64,000 nucleotides of DNA, from the NCBI GenBank assembly GCA_963838835.1, contig CAWITA010000019.1:315906-379905 (forward strand), given 5' to 3'. Positions within the stretch are counted from its first letter, which is position 1; each line of letters starts with the position of its first letter. The notes beneath the pieces were generated by a model. The model did no database searches and was not told where the DNA came from. It saw only the letters and a list, made by a program, of their open reading frames with translations. This document shows, one piece after another, positions 48,074-57,018 of this stretch. Source of the stretch: Bog-473 sp963838835 (GTDB taxonomy: Bacteria; Actinomycetota; Acidimicrobiia; Acidimicrobiales; RAAP-2). The translations under genes were made by a program, and so were the position numbers.

Positions 48074-49196
48074 TTATGCCTGGCTGATCGGCGGCACCGT
48101 CGTGGACGGTGGTGTAGGCGCCGCCGAAAGCGGGTTCACACCTTGCTCGGTATCGGGGTCGCCTTCTCCCGATGTCACGGTGATACGGGCACCGGGGCGC
48201 TGAATGAAACAGGGTTGCATGATCTGAGTCTCAGCCTCGTACTGGTAGTTCCCAGGAGCCACGCTCGCGCCCCAGTTGCTCTGCGCAGGGTCCTGGTAGA
48301 TGCCGCCGCCTGGGTAGGCCCAGATTGTCTGCCACCTCACGACGCCGCAGGTGATGGACCCGGCGGCGGTTCCGAATCTCCAGACCTCATTGTCGCCTCC
48401 GCCTTCGAAGCTGTAGTACCCCTGGAGCCCATTTTGCGAGCTCCACGAGCCCGACGGATCCTTGGCGTAGGTTGCGCCAGCCTTCGTCGTCCACTGCCCT
48501 GGGGCAAATGGGCTGTGCACAGGTGCATGGTCATCTTCGGTCCAGGTATGCCAGTAGCCCGCGAACTCACTCGGCAGGTTCTTGGCGGCAGCACTCAGAG
48601 CGGCGGCGGCGTCGAATCCGCCGGGTCCGACCTTGGGCTGATCGAGAGCGCGTGTCCCAGATTCCCCGGGATCCGCGACGACTTCCCATGGCTTGGCCAT
48701 CGACTCTCTGGCCATGATCAAGTACTGCACGTACGGCGCGCCGAGCAGGGTTGTTTTCACTTCGGCGAGAAACACGGCCGGAAAGCTCGGTTGCCTGGGG
48801 ACGAAGACGCTCTCTCCGTCGATAGGTCCTCGCACCGCCCTTGTGTTGCATCCGCAAGTGACCTCGTCAGACTCCAAGGCGGGCCCGGTTTCGAACTCAG
48901 CCATGAGAGATCGATCATCGTCGCCGAATGCCGCCGCACGGAGCTGCCACACGGCCGCAATCACCGAAGTGGCCTGGGATGGTGATGTCACCGTTCCACG
49001 CACGGCGCTCGCTGCCGTCAGAGCGGCGGGCAGAGGGTCCGTCGCCGGTGTCGGGTGGTCCATGTTAAGAGGGGACCCACACCGGCACCCCGGCGGGCCG
49101 TGATCCCGTGCTCGGAGAAGCCATCGCCTGTCCGGTGCCCATGACGAGCACGAACAGGGCCAGGACGGCCACGGCGAAAGTGACGCCCCGACTCAT
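48074..49196 (-). CDS. Secreted protein of unknown function (one frameshift after the signal peptide)
   Basis: ATG 49196 follows GAGG and starts a clean signal peptide, MSRGVTFAVAVLALFVLVMG then TGQAMASPSTGS. The frame is lost near 49070-49085 and resumes as MDHPTPATDPLPAALTAASA with about 320 further residues including CGCNTRAVRGPIDGESVFVP, EFAGYWHTWTEDDHAPVHSP and TCGVVRWQTIWAYPGGGIYQ. Without the upstream signal the long frame has no export signal, which supports joining them. No family is recognised; several Trp/Gly-rich strands suggest a beta-rich domain. First of three tandem minus-strand exported-protein genes. Confidence 0.65.
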
Positions 49197-49228
49197 TATC
49201 CTCTTCAGCTCCATGACGTTGCGATCTT

Positions 49229-49809
49229 CTACTTCGTGATGTCGAAGGTCGCGTGAGCGGTTTCGGTGGTTCCGTGTTGGGCGACATGTGAGAGCACACC
49301 CGCGATATGGACGCTTCCAATCGTGCCGTTGAATCGAAAAGAATCAGAGGTGGCAGTCAGCGTCGCCGAGACCGGCTCACCGCGAAACGTGCCGGACACT
49401 CGACCAACGCCCTGCGGTTTCGTCGAGCTATCCGAGGACGGCAAATTCAGGGCTATCTGAAGCGTGAAGGCGGTACCGCCGATGGAGCCCTTGACGTTTG
49501 CAAGCGGGATGACCGAAGGAATGGAGATCGACGTTCCCGTCGTACCGCTCGAGGGCTGAGATCCGAAGGCAGGCTGAGGAACCTTTCCGCTCGCGACGAC
49601 CTGATAGCCCCCGCGGTGCCGCTAATGGAGTTGATCGTCGGCCTGATCCCAGTCGCTCCAGTCCAGGTGATGGTGGCGGTACCACGTCCGAGTGGGATGC
49701 GGGTCAGCCGAGCCACCAGCGCAGCAGCCGAGACCGAGAACGCGACCGCCACCGTGGTGGCGACAACGACCGCTGTGACCATTCGTCGCCAACGAAGAGT
49801 GCCGCTCAT
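49229..49809 (-). CDS. Small secreted or lipid-free exported protein (one frameshift)
   Basis: From ATG 49809 the N-terminus is MSGTLRWRRMVTAVVVATTV then AVAFSVSAAALVA, a signal anchor. RGTATITWTGATGIRPTINS and ISGTAGG follow; at the G5 run (C5 at 49611-49615 on the plus strand) the frame changes and continues YQVVASGKVPQPAFGSQPSS, SIPSVIPLANVKGSIGGTAF and RVSGTFRGEPVSATLTATSD, ending ETAHATFDITK. About 192 residues if repaired. Repeated beta-strand pattern; no known family. It lies 32 bases upstream of the next exported protein gene, so the two are probably co-transcribed. Confidence 0.65.
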
Positions 49810-49880
49810 GGTTGCCGGGACCGGTATAAGCGTGAGCTCATACATTCAGTGCCCCGTCGTTGATAGTAAAAGGGTCAACG

Positions 49881-51254
49881 TTAGGCACTCGTGCTGGGCT
49901 CGCCCACCACGTGGGTCTGAAGTCCATTTGGAGAAGGCCAGACGAACACTCCGTTCACCGTGACACCAACGCTGCTCGGATAGCTGGGTGGTGGCTCTGC
50001 CGACGCCTTCCCGGTTGTCGTGCAGGGAAAGAACTCAGTCTGTCCGGTCCGCTTGCCACCGTCAGGCGTGCCCTTGGCCGACGCGACCCTGTAGGTCGGC
50101 ACCTTTTGGCACCAGAGGTTTTGGCCACTCCTGAGCGGCGCGGTCGTGCCATCGGAAGTGTTGAGCAGCTCCATCTTCCCGGCCATGTCCCGCACGACGA
50201 CCTTGGTGCCGTCAAGGAAGCTCACCCCGTTCCCGTAGGTCAAGGAAGCCACGTTGCTCACCGGCAGCGACCACGTCACCGCCCCGTTCGTAGGGTTGAA
50301 CCCGACCAACTTCAGCGTGACACCGCGCAGCGACGGCAGTTGCGTGGAATGTTTCGGGTAGTGGACCATGCCGCTGTACTGGCAGGTCACCTGAGTGCTC
50401 AAGAAGCCGAGGGGGCCGACGCACTGATAGGCACCGGCGATGGTCCATTGTGTGGCGCCAGTGGAGATGTCAAAACCGACAGTCTCTGTGTCAGCGAAGT
50501 TGAGTGTCGTGCCACTCTCGTCATACCCGACCGATCCGACGTTGAGACTCCCGACCGGGTTGATGTCCCATCCCTGGTTGGGGTCGTAGTCCGGTCCAAA
50601 GATCGCGGTGACGCTCTTGGTCCACACGATGGTGCCGGTCGGCGAGAGCTGCTCAAAGGTAGGCGTCTGAGCGTCGCTCTGGTACAGCCCGCCGCCGATG
50701 ACCCGGTTGGGACTGCTGATCAACCCTTTGGCCTCCCCGGTGGCACCATCGATTAAGAGAAGATCCGAGGTGCCGTCCGGGTTGTAGCCGGTGAGGCAGA
50801 AGTCCTGATCGTTCATGCAAGAAGCGGGGTTGTCCGAGAGGACGACCGCGCCGGGAAGCTCCCACTCGAGCGCCCCCGTCGTCGCGTTGACCCCGGCGAT
50901 CATGACGGCGGGGTCAGCAGGTTTGCCTGCTGGAACGACGTCGGCCACGGTGTCACCCACAGAGGCTGGAGTCAACGTCACGCCCGGCGTCACCGCCGAA
51001 TCGGAGTAGGGGCGTTGCCACACGACGGTGTCGCTGACGGGATCGACGCCGTCGAGGTGGAGCGTGTGTGCCGCATCGACGCTGACCAACACCGCCGTCG
51101 AGCCAACAGCGATTGGGCCACCAACGACGTCTAGAGACTTGGCCGAAGGATCTGTCGCTCCCTCGACGGCGCTCTGCGTGCCGATCTCGACCGTTGCCGA
51201 GGCGACAGAAGCCGCCATGCAGAGCGCGAACAGTCCCAGCCGTGCCCTCCGCAT
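49881..51254 (-). CDS. Exported PQQ-like/WD-like beta-propeller protein
   Basis: A 457-residue exported protein. ATG 51254 has GGGGG about nine bases upstream; signal peptide RRARLGLFALCMAASVASA. The mature part has recurrent propeller blades with the pattern L-D-x-x-T/G-x-x-x-W: VDPVSDTVVWQRPYSD, VNATTGALEWELPG, LSPTGTIVWTKSVTA, DISTGATQWTIAG and NPTNGAVTWSLPVS. This is the style of quinoprotein-like (PQQ_2) propellers, but no cofactor ligands can be confirmed. Cys pairs (SCMNDQDFC) may form disulfides outside the cell. First gene of a possible three-gene exported-protein unit. Confidence 0.78.
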   Translation of the reverse strand: MRRARLGLFALCMAASVASATVEIGTQSAVEGATDPSAKSLDVVGGPIAVGSTAVLVSVDAAHTLHLDGVDPVSDTVVWQRPYSDSAVTPGVTLTPASVGDTVADVVPAGKPADPAVMIAGVNATTGALEWELPGAVVLSDNPASCMNDQDFCLTGYNPDGTSDLLLIDGATGEAKGLISSPNRVIGGGLYQSDAQTPTFEQLSPTGTIVWTKSVTAIFGPDYDPNQGWDINPVGSLNVGSVGYDESGTTLNFADTETVGFDISTGATQWTIAGAYQCVGPLGFLSTQVTCQYSGMVHYPKHSTQLPSLRGVTLKLVGFNPTNGAVTWSLPVSNVASLTYGNGVSFLDGTKVVVRDMAGKMELLNTSDGTTAPLRSGQNLWCQKVPTYRVASAKGTPDGGKRTGQTEFFPCTTTGKASAEPPPSYPSSVGVTVNGVFVWPSPNGLQTHVVGEPSTSA

Positions 51255-51552
51255 TTCGTGCTACCCCCCGGAAACCCGCCTGACGTGATCCTTCAGCTAG
51301 CTTCGGCGCTCAGACGCTTGGGCCTTAATCACTCCAACGCGCAACCCTCACCGGTAACAGGATTTGAGGGTGTGTTGGGGATAGCGACGACGGCGGAAAA
51401 GGTCCCACCCTCACGAAGCCGTTCAGCCCAGATGAGTTGCTGTTCCTCGCGGGCGCCCTCCGACCTCGATGAGAGCCAGCTTCGACGACGGTCACATGCA
51501 CGTCGACTTCGACCTGGGGAAGGTCACGTTCGTATCACGGGAGAACGTGACC

Positions 51553-51668
51553 CACTCCCAACTTTGCGGCTCCCGGTCCGGCTTCCCGGGGTAACCCCAG
51601 GCCGGGGGTCGCCCATTTGCTCTGCAACGCCGGAACCACCACGGCGTAGCGTTTTCCACCGTGACCAT
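51553..51668 (+). repeat. Leader repeat, copy A (shared with 55766-55895)
   Basis: Begins CACTCCCAACTTTGCGG and ends GTAGCGTTTTCCACCGTGACC. It aligns with 55766-55895: common blocks are CACTCCCAACTTT, TCTGCAACGCCGGAACC, ACCACGGCGTAGCGTT and CCACCGTGAC. Here it leads directly into the start of the small Cys/His-protein gene, so it is probably that gene's promoter/leader. CGCCG and CGGCG within it could pair. Confidence 0.7.
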
Positions 51669-51892
51669 GCCGCAGCCCGGTGACCCCTACACCAACGCCT
51701 TCGTCGTGGAACCCATGAAGTGCTAGCGCGCCGTCCACGACGACAAGCTCCAGGCGGGCCAATGCCCCGAGACGCCGTCGTGGACGGGGACGCTGGTTCA
51801 TGTCTTCGGGTGACAGATGGTTTCGGGTGTGGGCGAGTCCGGACCACCTCGGCAGCTTGACGGGACTGCGGGAGTTCGGCCGGCGGCGTTAA
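51667..51892 (+). pseudogene. Small Cys/His-rich protein, copy 1, broken
   Basis: ATG 51667 reads MPQPGDPYTNAFVVEPMKC, then TAG where the other copies have Trp (TGG to TAG), then AVHDDKLQAGQCPETPSWTG. A one-base insertion near 51790 shifts the frame; corrected, it continues RWFMSSGDRWFRVWASPDHL and SLTGLREFGRRR to TAA 51890-51892. About 75 residues. The family core is PGDPY-x-NAF, KCWR-x-VHD, H/Q-C-P, PSWTGRWF and W-x-x-PDH. Homologues lie at 56503-56737 and 59949-60590. Confidence 0.75.
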
Positions 51893-52018
51893 CGCATGTC
51901 CCCGAACACCGGCCGCGGCGACAGAGGTCCCGACCGGTCCGACCGGTACCCGCTCTTCTGCGCTGCTCGGGTGACTTATCAGCCCGCTCGGCACCGGTGC
52001 TTCCGAGCGTCTCCTCTT

Positions 52019-54841
52019 ATGTCGGACAACAATGTGGCCATGAGCAGACCTTCTGGCACGGTGACGTTGCTCTTTACCGATATTGAGGGCTCGACCGCCC
52101 TTTGGGAGACCCACGAAGCCGAGATGGAAACGGGGCTTGCTCGCCACGACGAGCTGCTGAGGGGGGCGATTGAGGGATCGGGCGGTTATGTGTTCAAGAC
52201 GGTGGGCGATGCCTTCTGCGCCGTGTTTTCCAGCGCTGAGAATGCTCTCGAGGCGGCACTTCAAGCCCAAAGGTCCCTCGGATCCGAGATCTGGCCCGAG
52301 CCGATCGTCATGCGGGTTCGCATGGGGTTGCACACCGGGGAGTGCCAAGAACGCGATAGCGACTATTTCGGGCCGGTGGTGAATCGCACCGCCCGCCTCG
52401 AAGCCGTCGCCCATGGCGGCCAAATCCTTCTCTCGGGAGCCACTGCCGTCCTCGTGCGGGAGGTGTTGCCTGAAGGGTGCGGGCTCATTGACCTTGGCGA
52501 GCACCGCCTCAAGGATCTGGGTGTCCCCGAGCACGTCTTCCAGCTCACCGCCGAGGACCTCAAGGCGTCGTTTCCGCCGCTGCGCTCGCTCACGAATCCC
52601 GAGCTCGAGCACAACCTGCCTGTCGAGCTCACGAGCTTCATCGGGCGCGACAAGGAACTCAAAGACATCCACGGCCTCGTCGAGGAGTCCCATCTCGTCA
52701 CCCTGACCGGACCCGGGGGTTCGGGAAAGACACGTCTGGCCATGCAGGTGGCCGCTGATCTCCTCGATGGCTCAGCCGATGGGGTGTGGCTCGTGGACCT
52801 CTCTCCGTTGAGCGCCGACGACCAGGTGGTCCGGGAAGTCGCGAGCGTTCTCGGAGTGCGAGAGGGGGGAGCCCGGCCTCTTTTTGAGACCCTCGTCGAG
52901 TCGCTTCAGTTCCGCAGCCTTCTTCTCGTCCTGGACAACTGCGAGCACATCATCGATGCCGTCGCCAATCTCGCTGAGACGATCGTGCGCCAGTGCCCTA
53001 AGGTGTGGATCCTCGCTACCAGCCGCGAGCCCATCGCGGTCACCGGTGAGCGGGTCTACCGGGTGCCACCCCTCGGGCTCCCTCAGTCCCGCGAGGCCGA
53101 CGAGGACCCAGCGGTACTCGGCACTTCGGAGGCCGTGCGGCTCTTTGTGGAGCGGGTCAACGAACATCGCCCAGAGTTCGGCCTCGACGAGACCAACGCC
53201 TCGACCGTTGCGTCGATCTGTCGGCACCTCGATGGCATTCCCCTGGCTCTCGAGCTCGCCGCGGCCCGGGTGAGCTCGATGTCGTTGGAAGAAGCGGAGC
53301 GCCGAATCGGGCAGCGCTTTCGGCTCTTAAGCTCTCGATCGCGCACCGGGACCGCTCGCCAGCACACCTTGGAAGGCGCGGTCGCGTGGTCTCACGATCT
53401 ACTCAGCAACGAGGAGAAGCTCCTTTTCGCCTCTTTATCTGTGTTTCCGGCGAGCTTCGACCTCCCGGCGGCCGAATCGGTGTGCTCAGCGGCCGCCGGG
53501 ATGGACGAGTTCGAGGTGGTCGATCTCGTGCGGTCACTGGTGGACAAGAGCTTGATCCAGACTGAGCAGGGTCCCAGCGGCATGCGGTACCGCATGCTGG
53601 AGACCATCGCCCAGTTCGCGGGGGACCGCCTCGCCGAAAGCCCTAACGGTGCTACCAAGCGGACGGCTGAGGTGCATGCTCTTTACTATCTCGGCTTCAT
53701 GGAGAAGTCGGCTCCTTATCTCAGCGGCTTCGACCAGATCGAATGGATCGAGAAGCTCGAAGCGGACTACGACAACATCCGGACCGCACTTCTCTTTCTA
53801 GCCGGCGGCCAACACCATGGTCTCAAGGCACTTCGTATGGTGGATGCTCTTCGAACTTTTTGGAGGAAGCGGCTTGGCGGAAGCTTGGGAGAGGCTCATG
53901 ATCTCGCGACGTTCGCTCTCGATCACCTCCAGACACAATCTGTCACTAAGGAACGTTGTGGGGCGCTCCTGAGCCTGGGTGTGGTCGATGGGGGTTTGGG
54001 GAAGTTCGGGGCCTCACGGAACAGCCTCGAAGCGGGCCTCGCCATGGCTAGGGATATCGACGCCTCCACCCTCATAGCCGAGTACCTCTGCGAGCTCGCC
54101 TTGAACTTCTATTGGACAGGGGAACATCGCAATCTGAAGGACACGGCCGAAGAAGCATTAGAACTGGCGGATGCCATCGGAGACCTCAACCTCCGGGCCC
54201 TGGCCCACCAGCGGATGGGTGTCGCGGAATTGATGGATGACCCGGATGCCGCCCGTCGGCATTTCGCGGATGCGCTACGCCTATACGGGCGCGCGGGTAA
54301 CGCGTGGGGCATCAGCGTCACGTACCTCATTGCCGGCAACCTTGAGATGGTCGAGGGTGATCTCGCTGCGGCGCGGTTCAACCATGACGCTTCTCTGAAG
54401 CACGCCTTCCGATACGGACACCGAGCCATCCTGCTCATGAATCTGGGCTTGATCAGCTTCTTGGAAGGCGACGTCGAAACCGCAGGATCAAAGTACCGGG
54501 ACTCTCTTCAACAAATTGTGCGGCAGGGGGCGTTCGCGCTAGCCCCGGGCGCTCTCCTCGGCCTGGCGATGTGTTCCGGAGCCTCCGGGAACCTACGCCG
54601 GTCTGCTGCTCTTCATGGAGCGGCCGATGGGATCACAGAAGCCCACGGCGTTCCTTGGCAAGCTCCGGAGGCAGGCCCCCGCGAGAGGGCCATCACTACC
54701 CTGCTGCATCAAATGGGAAAGGATGCTTTCGAGACCGCGTACTCGCAGGGGCACGAGATGAACCCGCAAGACGCCGTCGCTCTTGGGTTCAGGGGTGACG
54801 AAGAGGACCTCGGCGTCCCGACTCTCGCATATGGCTTGTAA
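52019..54841 (+). CDS. Class III adenylate/guanylate cyclase domain, AAA ATPase, TPR regulator
   Basis: A 940-residue multidomain signalling protein. An N-terminal class III cyclase homology domain has VTLLFTDIEGSTALWE (first metal Asp), FKTVGDAFCAVF (second Asp) and FGPVVNRTARLEAVAHGG with the N-x-x-x-R pair, so it could be catalytically active. Then come an NB-ARC/AAA-type NTPase with LVTLTGPGGSGKTRLAMQVA (Walker A), LLLVLDNCEHIID (Walker B), ILATSREPIAVTGE and GIPLALELAAARV, and a C-terminal TPR-like repeat region of about 400 residues. No DNA-binding domain is seen. ATG 52019 is taken; ATG 52040 (MSRPSGTVT) is an equally good start by homology. It is intact while the related gene at 1-1906 is broken. 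It lies inside the first tRNA-Pro module. Confidence 0.9.
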   Translation: MSDNNVAMSRPSGTVTLLFTDIEGSTALWETHEAEMETGLARHDELLRGAIEGSGGYVFKTVGDAFCAVFSSAENALEAALQAQRSLGSEIWPEPIVMRVRMGLHTGECQERDSDYFGPVVNRTARLEAVAHGGQILLSGATAVLVREVLPEGCGLIDLGEHRLKDLGVPEHVFQLTAEDLKASFPPLRSLTNPELEHNLPVELTSFIGRDKELKDIHGLVEESHLVTLTGPGGSGKTRLAMQVAADLLDGSADGVWLVDLSPLSADDQVVREVASVLGVREGGARPLFETLVESLQFRSLLLVLDNCEHIIDAVANLAETIVRQCPKVWILATSREPIAVTGERVYRVPPLGLPQSREADEDPAVLGTSEAVRLFVERVNEHRPEFGLDETNASTVASICRHLDGIPLALELAAARVSSMSLEEAERRIGQRFRLLSSRSRTGTARQHTLEGAVAWSHDLLSNEEKLLFASLSVFPASFDLPAAESVCSAAAGMDEFEVVDLVRSLVDKSLIQTEQGPSGMRYRMLETIAQFAGDRLAESPNGATKRTAEVHALYYLGFMEKSAPYLSGFDQIEWIEKLEADYDNIRTALLFLAGGQHHGLKALRMVDALRTFWRKRLGGSLGEAHDLATFALDHLQTQSVTKERCGALLSLGVVDGGLGKFGASRNSLEAGLAMARDIDASTLIAEYLCELALNFYWTGEHRNLKDTAEEALELADAIGDLNLRALAHQRMGVAELMDDPDAARRHFADALRLYGRAGNAWGISVTYLIAGNLEMVEGDLAAARFNHDASLKHAFRYGHRAILLMNLGLISFLEGDVETAGSKYRDSLQQIVRQGAFALAPGALLGLAMCSGASGNLRRSAALHGAADGITEAHGVPWQAPEAGPRERAITTLLHQMGKDAFETAYSQGHEMNPQDAVALGFRGDEEDLGVPTLAYGL

Positions 54842-54843
54842 AC

Positions 54844-55031
54844 AGGCCTGGAGTTCCACAGGGACGATTGGCATCACGGCGCGTGTCCCGATCGAGGTCG
54901 TCGCGGCGCGTCTCGGCAACACGCCGCGCCTGGTGCAAGAGGTCTACCAACACGTCATCCCGGCCGACGACCAGGTCGCCGCCAAGCTCGTCGGCGACCT
55001 CTACCGCAACGCTGTTTTGGTCGACTTGTGA
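54844..55031 (+). pseudogene. Tyrosine recombinase (integrase) C-terminal remnant
   Basis: Immediately after the cyclase gene. From about 54879 it reads ARVPIEVVAARLGNTPRLVQ then EVYQHVIPADDQVAAKLVGD LYRNA, the C-terminal end of an XerC/phage-type integrase including the catalytic Tyr in EVYQHVIP. The box II H-x-x-R region is degenerate (DNA from 54844 aligns to the copy at 60.3 kb with indels). No N-terminal or core domain is present. The same tail occurs intact at 60320-60500. It ends 115 bases before the tRNA-Pro 3' half, the normal position of an integrase next to its att site. Confidence 0.8.
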
Positions 55032-55145
55032 GCATCGTGAGCATCTACGCGATAATCCGCGAAGAAACGCACTCTCAACTGGTGCGATGTCCGTCGGACT
55101 GCCGTTACGTGAATTCAGGAGATCGGCCACACCCTCCCGTATCCG

Positions 55146-55187
55146 TCGGGCTGCCGGGATTTGAACCCGGGACCCCTTGACCCCCAG
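55146..55187 (-). repeat. tRNA-Pro(GGG) 3' half, probable attachment site 1
   Basis: On the minus strand this is the 3' half of a tRNA. Plus-strand coordinates: discriminator 55146, acceptor strand 55147-55153, T stem-loop 55154-55170 (CCGGG / ATTTGAA / CCCGG), variable loop 55171-55175, anticodon stem 55176-55180 and the loop CCCCCAG (GGG anticodon on the minus strand) 55181-55187. The 5' half is absent: beyond 55189 the sequence diverges. It is identical to 60743-60784 except for one base in the variable loop. A tRNA 3' end next to an integrase is the classical footprint of integrative-element att sites. Confidence 0.85.
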
Positions 55188-55765
55188 TCTTTTTTCGAGT
55201 TAAGCAGCCCGCGTCACGTCTTGTTCGGACTCGTCATGGTCGCAGGCCAGGAGGCGTCGTCTTGACTCCTCAGCGATTCTCTGGACTGCGCGACGTTATA
55301 GTTACCACTTTGGCTACCAACGGCCGACCTCTCGACCCGCGATTAATCGTCACGCCGCCGCGCTCCCCCGCCACCTGCTGCGGCTGTGACGACGCTTGAC
55401 ACACAGCTCAAGCGAAGCGGCCCCAGTTTCGGAACAGAGGGTCGCTACGCACCGCACGGAGCACGCCCCAAGACCGTATGCGTGAACCGGTCGCGCACAG
55501 CAGCTCGCCGCTTGCGGAGGCTGGCTGCTCGCTTGGGGATTCAGCTACCGAACCTTCGGTGAAGGGGAGGCTAAGACGCGTCGCTGCCAGGTACAACCCC
55601 TGGCTGGTTCTCTTGACAGAAAGTTGTGGATTGCAGGTTGTAACGGCCCTTTCGCGGAGTCGCTTTGCCCGCCTCTATCAGAGGCACCAGGCGGGGGGTG
55701 AAACCTCAACCGTCACAGCCCCGCCCCCCTACCGCTGACCGCCTCGTATCACCCGACAACGCGGT
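55188..55765. other. Non-coding interval after att site 1
   Basis: About 580 bases with no supported gene. It includes a T-run (55191-55196) beside the tRNA remnant and mixed-composition DNA up to the second leader repeat. It probably holds old element DNA. Confidence 0.45.
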
Positions 55766-55895
55766 CCACTCCCAACTTTCCGCTCCCAACTTGGCGGTCC
55801 CGGGGCCGGTTCACCCCTCATGCTGGGGTGGGGGCCGCCCCATTTAGTCTGCAACGCCGGAACCACCACGGCGTAGCGTTCTCCACCGTGACTAT
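55766..55895 (+). repeat. Leader repeat, copy B (shared with 51553-51668)
   Basis: Begins CACTCCCAACTTTCCGC and ends CTCCACCGTGACTATGCC. It shares long blocks with copy A, including TCTGCAACGCCGGAACC and ACCACGGCGTAGCGTT. Unlike copy A it is not followed at once by the Cys/His-protein gene; a small membrane protein gene begins 70 bases later and the Cys/His gene lies 600 bases on. This suggests an insertion between leader and gene, or reuse of the leader. Confidence 0.7.
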
Positions 55896-55965
55896 GCCGC
55901 CGCTCGGCGAACCCGACGCCACCGCCCTTCCCCCCGGCCTACGCTGCTTCCGGCAGAGTCCTCGC

Positions 55966-56262
55966 ATGGACGAGCCGCGGGAACTGCAGCACAACGGACA
56001 CTGGAGGATGGCCGTCTGGTCCCTTCGAGTGGGATACGTCGGGCTGGGCGTCGCTGTAGCGGGCCTTATCGTGGTGTCGTCGGGAGGCACGCCGTGGGTC
56101 TTGGCCGCCGGGCTGATCATCTGGCTCGCCGTCGTCGTCGTCACATTGACCGGATTCCTCTGGGCTCGGCACGAGCTTCCTGAGCCGCGGCCTCGGCTCT
56201 GGTCGATGCGGATGATGCTCATCCGCGAGACTGTCCACCGGTCGACGGCCCAGCAGTCCTGA
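55966..56262 (+). CDS. Small integral membrane protein
   Basis: A 98-residue protein from ATG 55966: MDEPRELQHNGHWRMAVW, then two transmembrane helices (VGYVGLGVAVAGLIVVSSGG and WVLAAGLIIWLAVVVVTLTG), then a basic C-terminal tail (RPRLWSMRMMLIRETVHR). The charge pattern places both ends in the cytoplasm. Family not recognised, though small two-helix proteins of this type are common in actinobacteria. A longer in-frame start at 55828 would run through the leader repeat and is rejected. Confidence 0.7.
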   Translation: MDEPRELQHNGHWRMAVWSLRVGYVGLGVAVAGLIVVSSGGTPWVLAAGLIIWLAVVVVTLTGFLWARHELPEPRPRLWSMRMMLIRETVHRSTAQQS

Positions 56263-56408
56263 AGGCTCCCCCGTCGAGGCTCCACCCGCGTGGCCGCGTC
56301 CCTCCACCTTCTCGTGCCAGACTGTTGTCGGCACGGCGGGGTCGTACCCACCCCCGCGGTAGGAATGTCACGACATCTCATTCCGCCCTTGTGTGCCTGT
56401 AGCGAGGA

Positions 56409-56440
56409 CCACCCCGGCCCGCGTTATCGGGCCGGGGTGG
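56409..56440. terminator. Strong hairpin, probable intrinsic terminator
   Basis: A perfect 13-base stem, CCACCCCGGCCCG at 56409-56421 against CGGGCCGGGGTGG at 56428-56440, with a 6-base loop CGTTAT, followed by CTTCGTCTCTT. It is about 150 bases past the membrane-protein stop and before Cys/His-protein copy 2, so it probably separates the two units. Confidence 0.75.
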
Positions 56441-56502
56441 CTTCGTCTCTTCGGCAGTCTGTGCCCCTGAGTTGAGATTCGAGCTTCGTCTACCCTCAGT
56501 CC

Positions 56503-56737
56503 GTGGACCCGATGCTCGAGCCCGGCGACCCCTACGCCAACGCCTTCGTCGTGGAACCCATGAAGTGCTGGCGCGTCGTCCATGACGACAAGCTCCAGGC
56601 GGGTCATTGCCCTCAGACACCGTCGTGGACGGGACGGTGGTTTCCCCTTTCGGGTGACCGCTGGTGGCGAGTGTGGGCGTGTCCTGACCATCTCGATGGG
56701 GCTGACAGGGCTGAGGGAGTTCGGCCGGCGGCGCTGA
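56503..56737 (+). CDS. Small Cys/His-rich protein, copy 2 (one frameshift near the end)
   Basis: GTG 56503 (or ATG 56512) reads MDPMLEPGDPYANAFVVEP then MKCWRVVHDDKLQAGHCPQT and SWTGRWFPLSGDRWWRVWAC PDHLDG. An extra G in GATGGGG near 56697 shifts the end; corrected, it reads LTGLREFGRRR and stops at 56737, as copy 1 does. KCW, HC and W-x-C-PDH give three Cys and two His that could bind a metal. About 77 residues. The protein is strongly conserved in copies with substantially different DNA, so it is under selection. Function unknown; association with integrase remnants points to an element-borne role. Confidence 0.75.
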
Positions 56738-56832
56738 CCGCATGTCCCAGAACGCCGAGGCGGCGGCGGCGCCGCTCGGGAACCCGCCTGTTGGCCGTGC
56801 CGACGGGACCAGTTGCCATGGGATAATGGTGC

Positions 56833-57018
56833 ATGGACTCGCACCCGCTCACGTTCGAGACGGGTAAGCCCTTGGAGGACGCCCGGTCGAGGCTCGACCG
56901 ACTACGGATCGAACTCAACTGGGTGTACCTGCACCGGTCACTGTTCCCGCAGCTGGTCGCGGGACTCGATAGGGACTCGCCCAATCCACCCCCATCGCAG
57001 AGCTGGCGTCGCCGCTGA
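56833..57018 (+). CDS. Small helical protein, unknown
   Basis: A 61-residue open frame, MDSHPLTFETGKPLEDARSR then LDRLRIELNWVYLHRSLFPQ, with a plausible amphipathic helix and a basic end (SQSWRRR). No clear ribosome binding site. Codon use is acceptable. It may be a real small element-borne protein; evidence is modest. Confidence 0.4.
   Translation: MDSHPLTFETGKPLEDARSRLDRLRIELNWVYLHRSLFPQLVAGLDRDSPNPPPSQSWRRR

Noticed and set aside
55146..55187. A complete tRNA gene
   Set aside because: Only the 3' half is present; the 5' acceptor, D arm and 5' anticodon stem are missing. The same is true at 60743-60784.
55828..55965. An N-terminal extension of the small membrane protein
   Set aside because: The extra codons run through the leader repeat shared with 51553-51668, which is non-coding there, so the start at 55966 is preferred.
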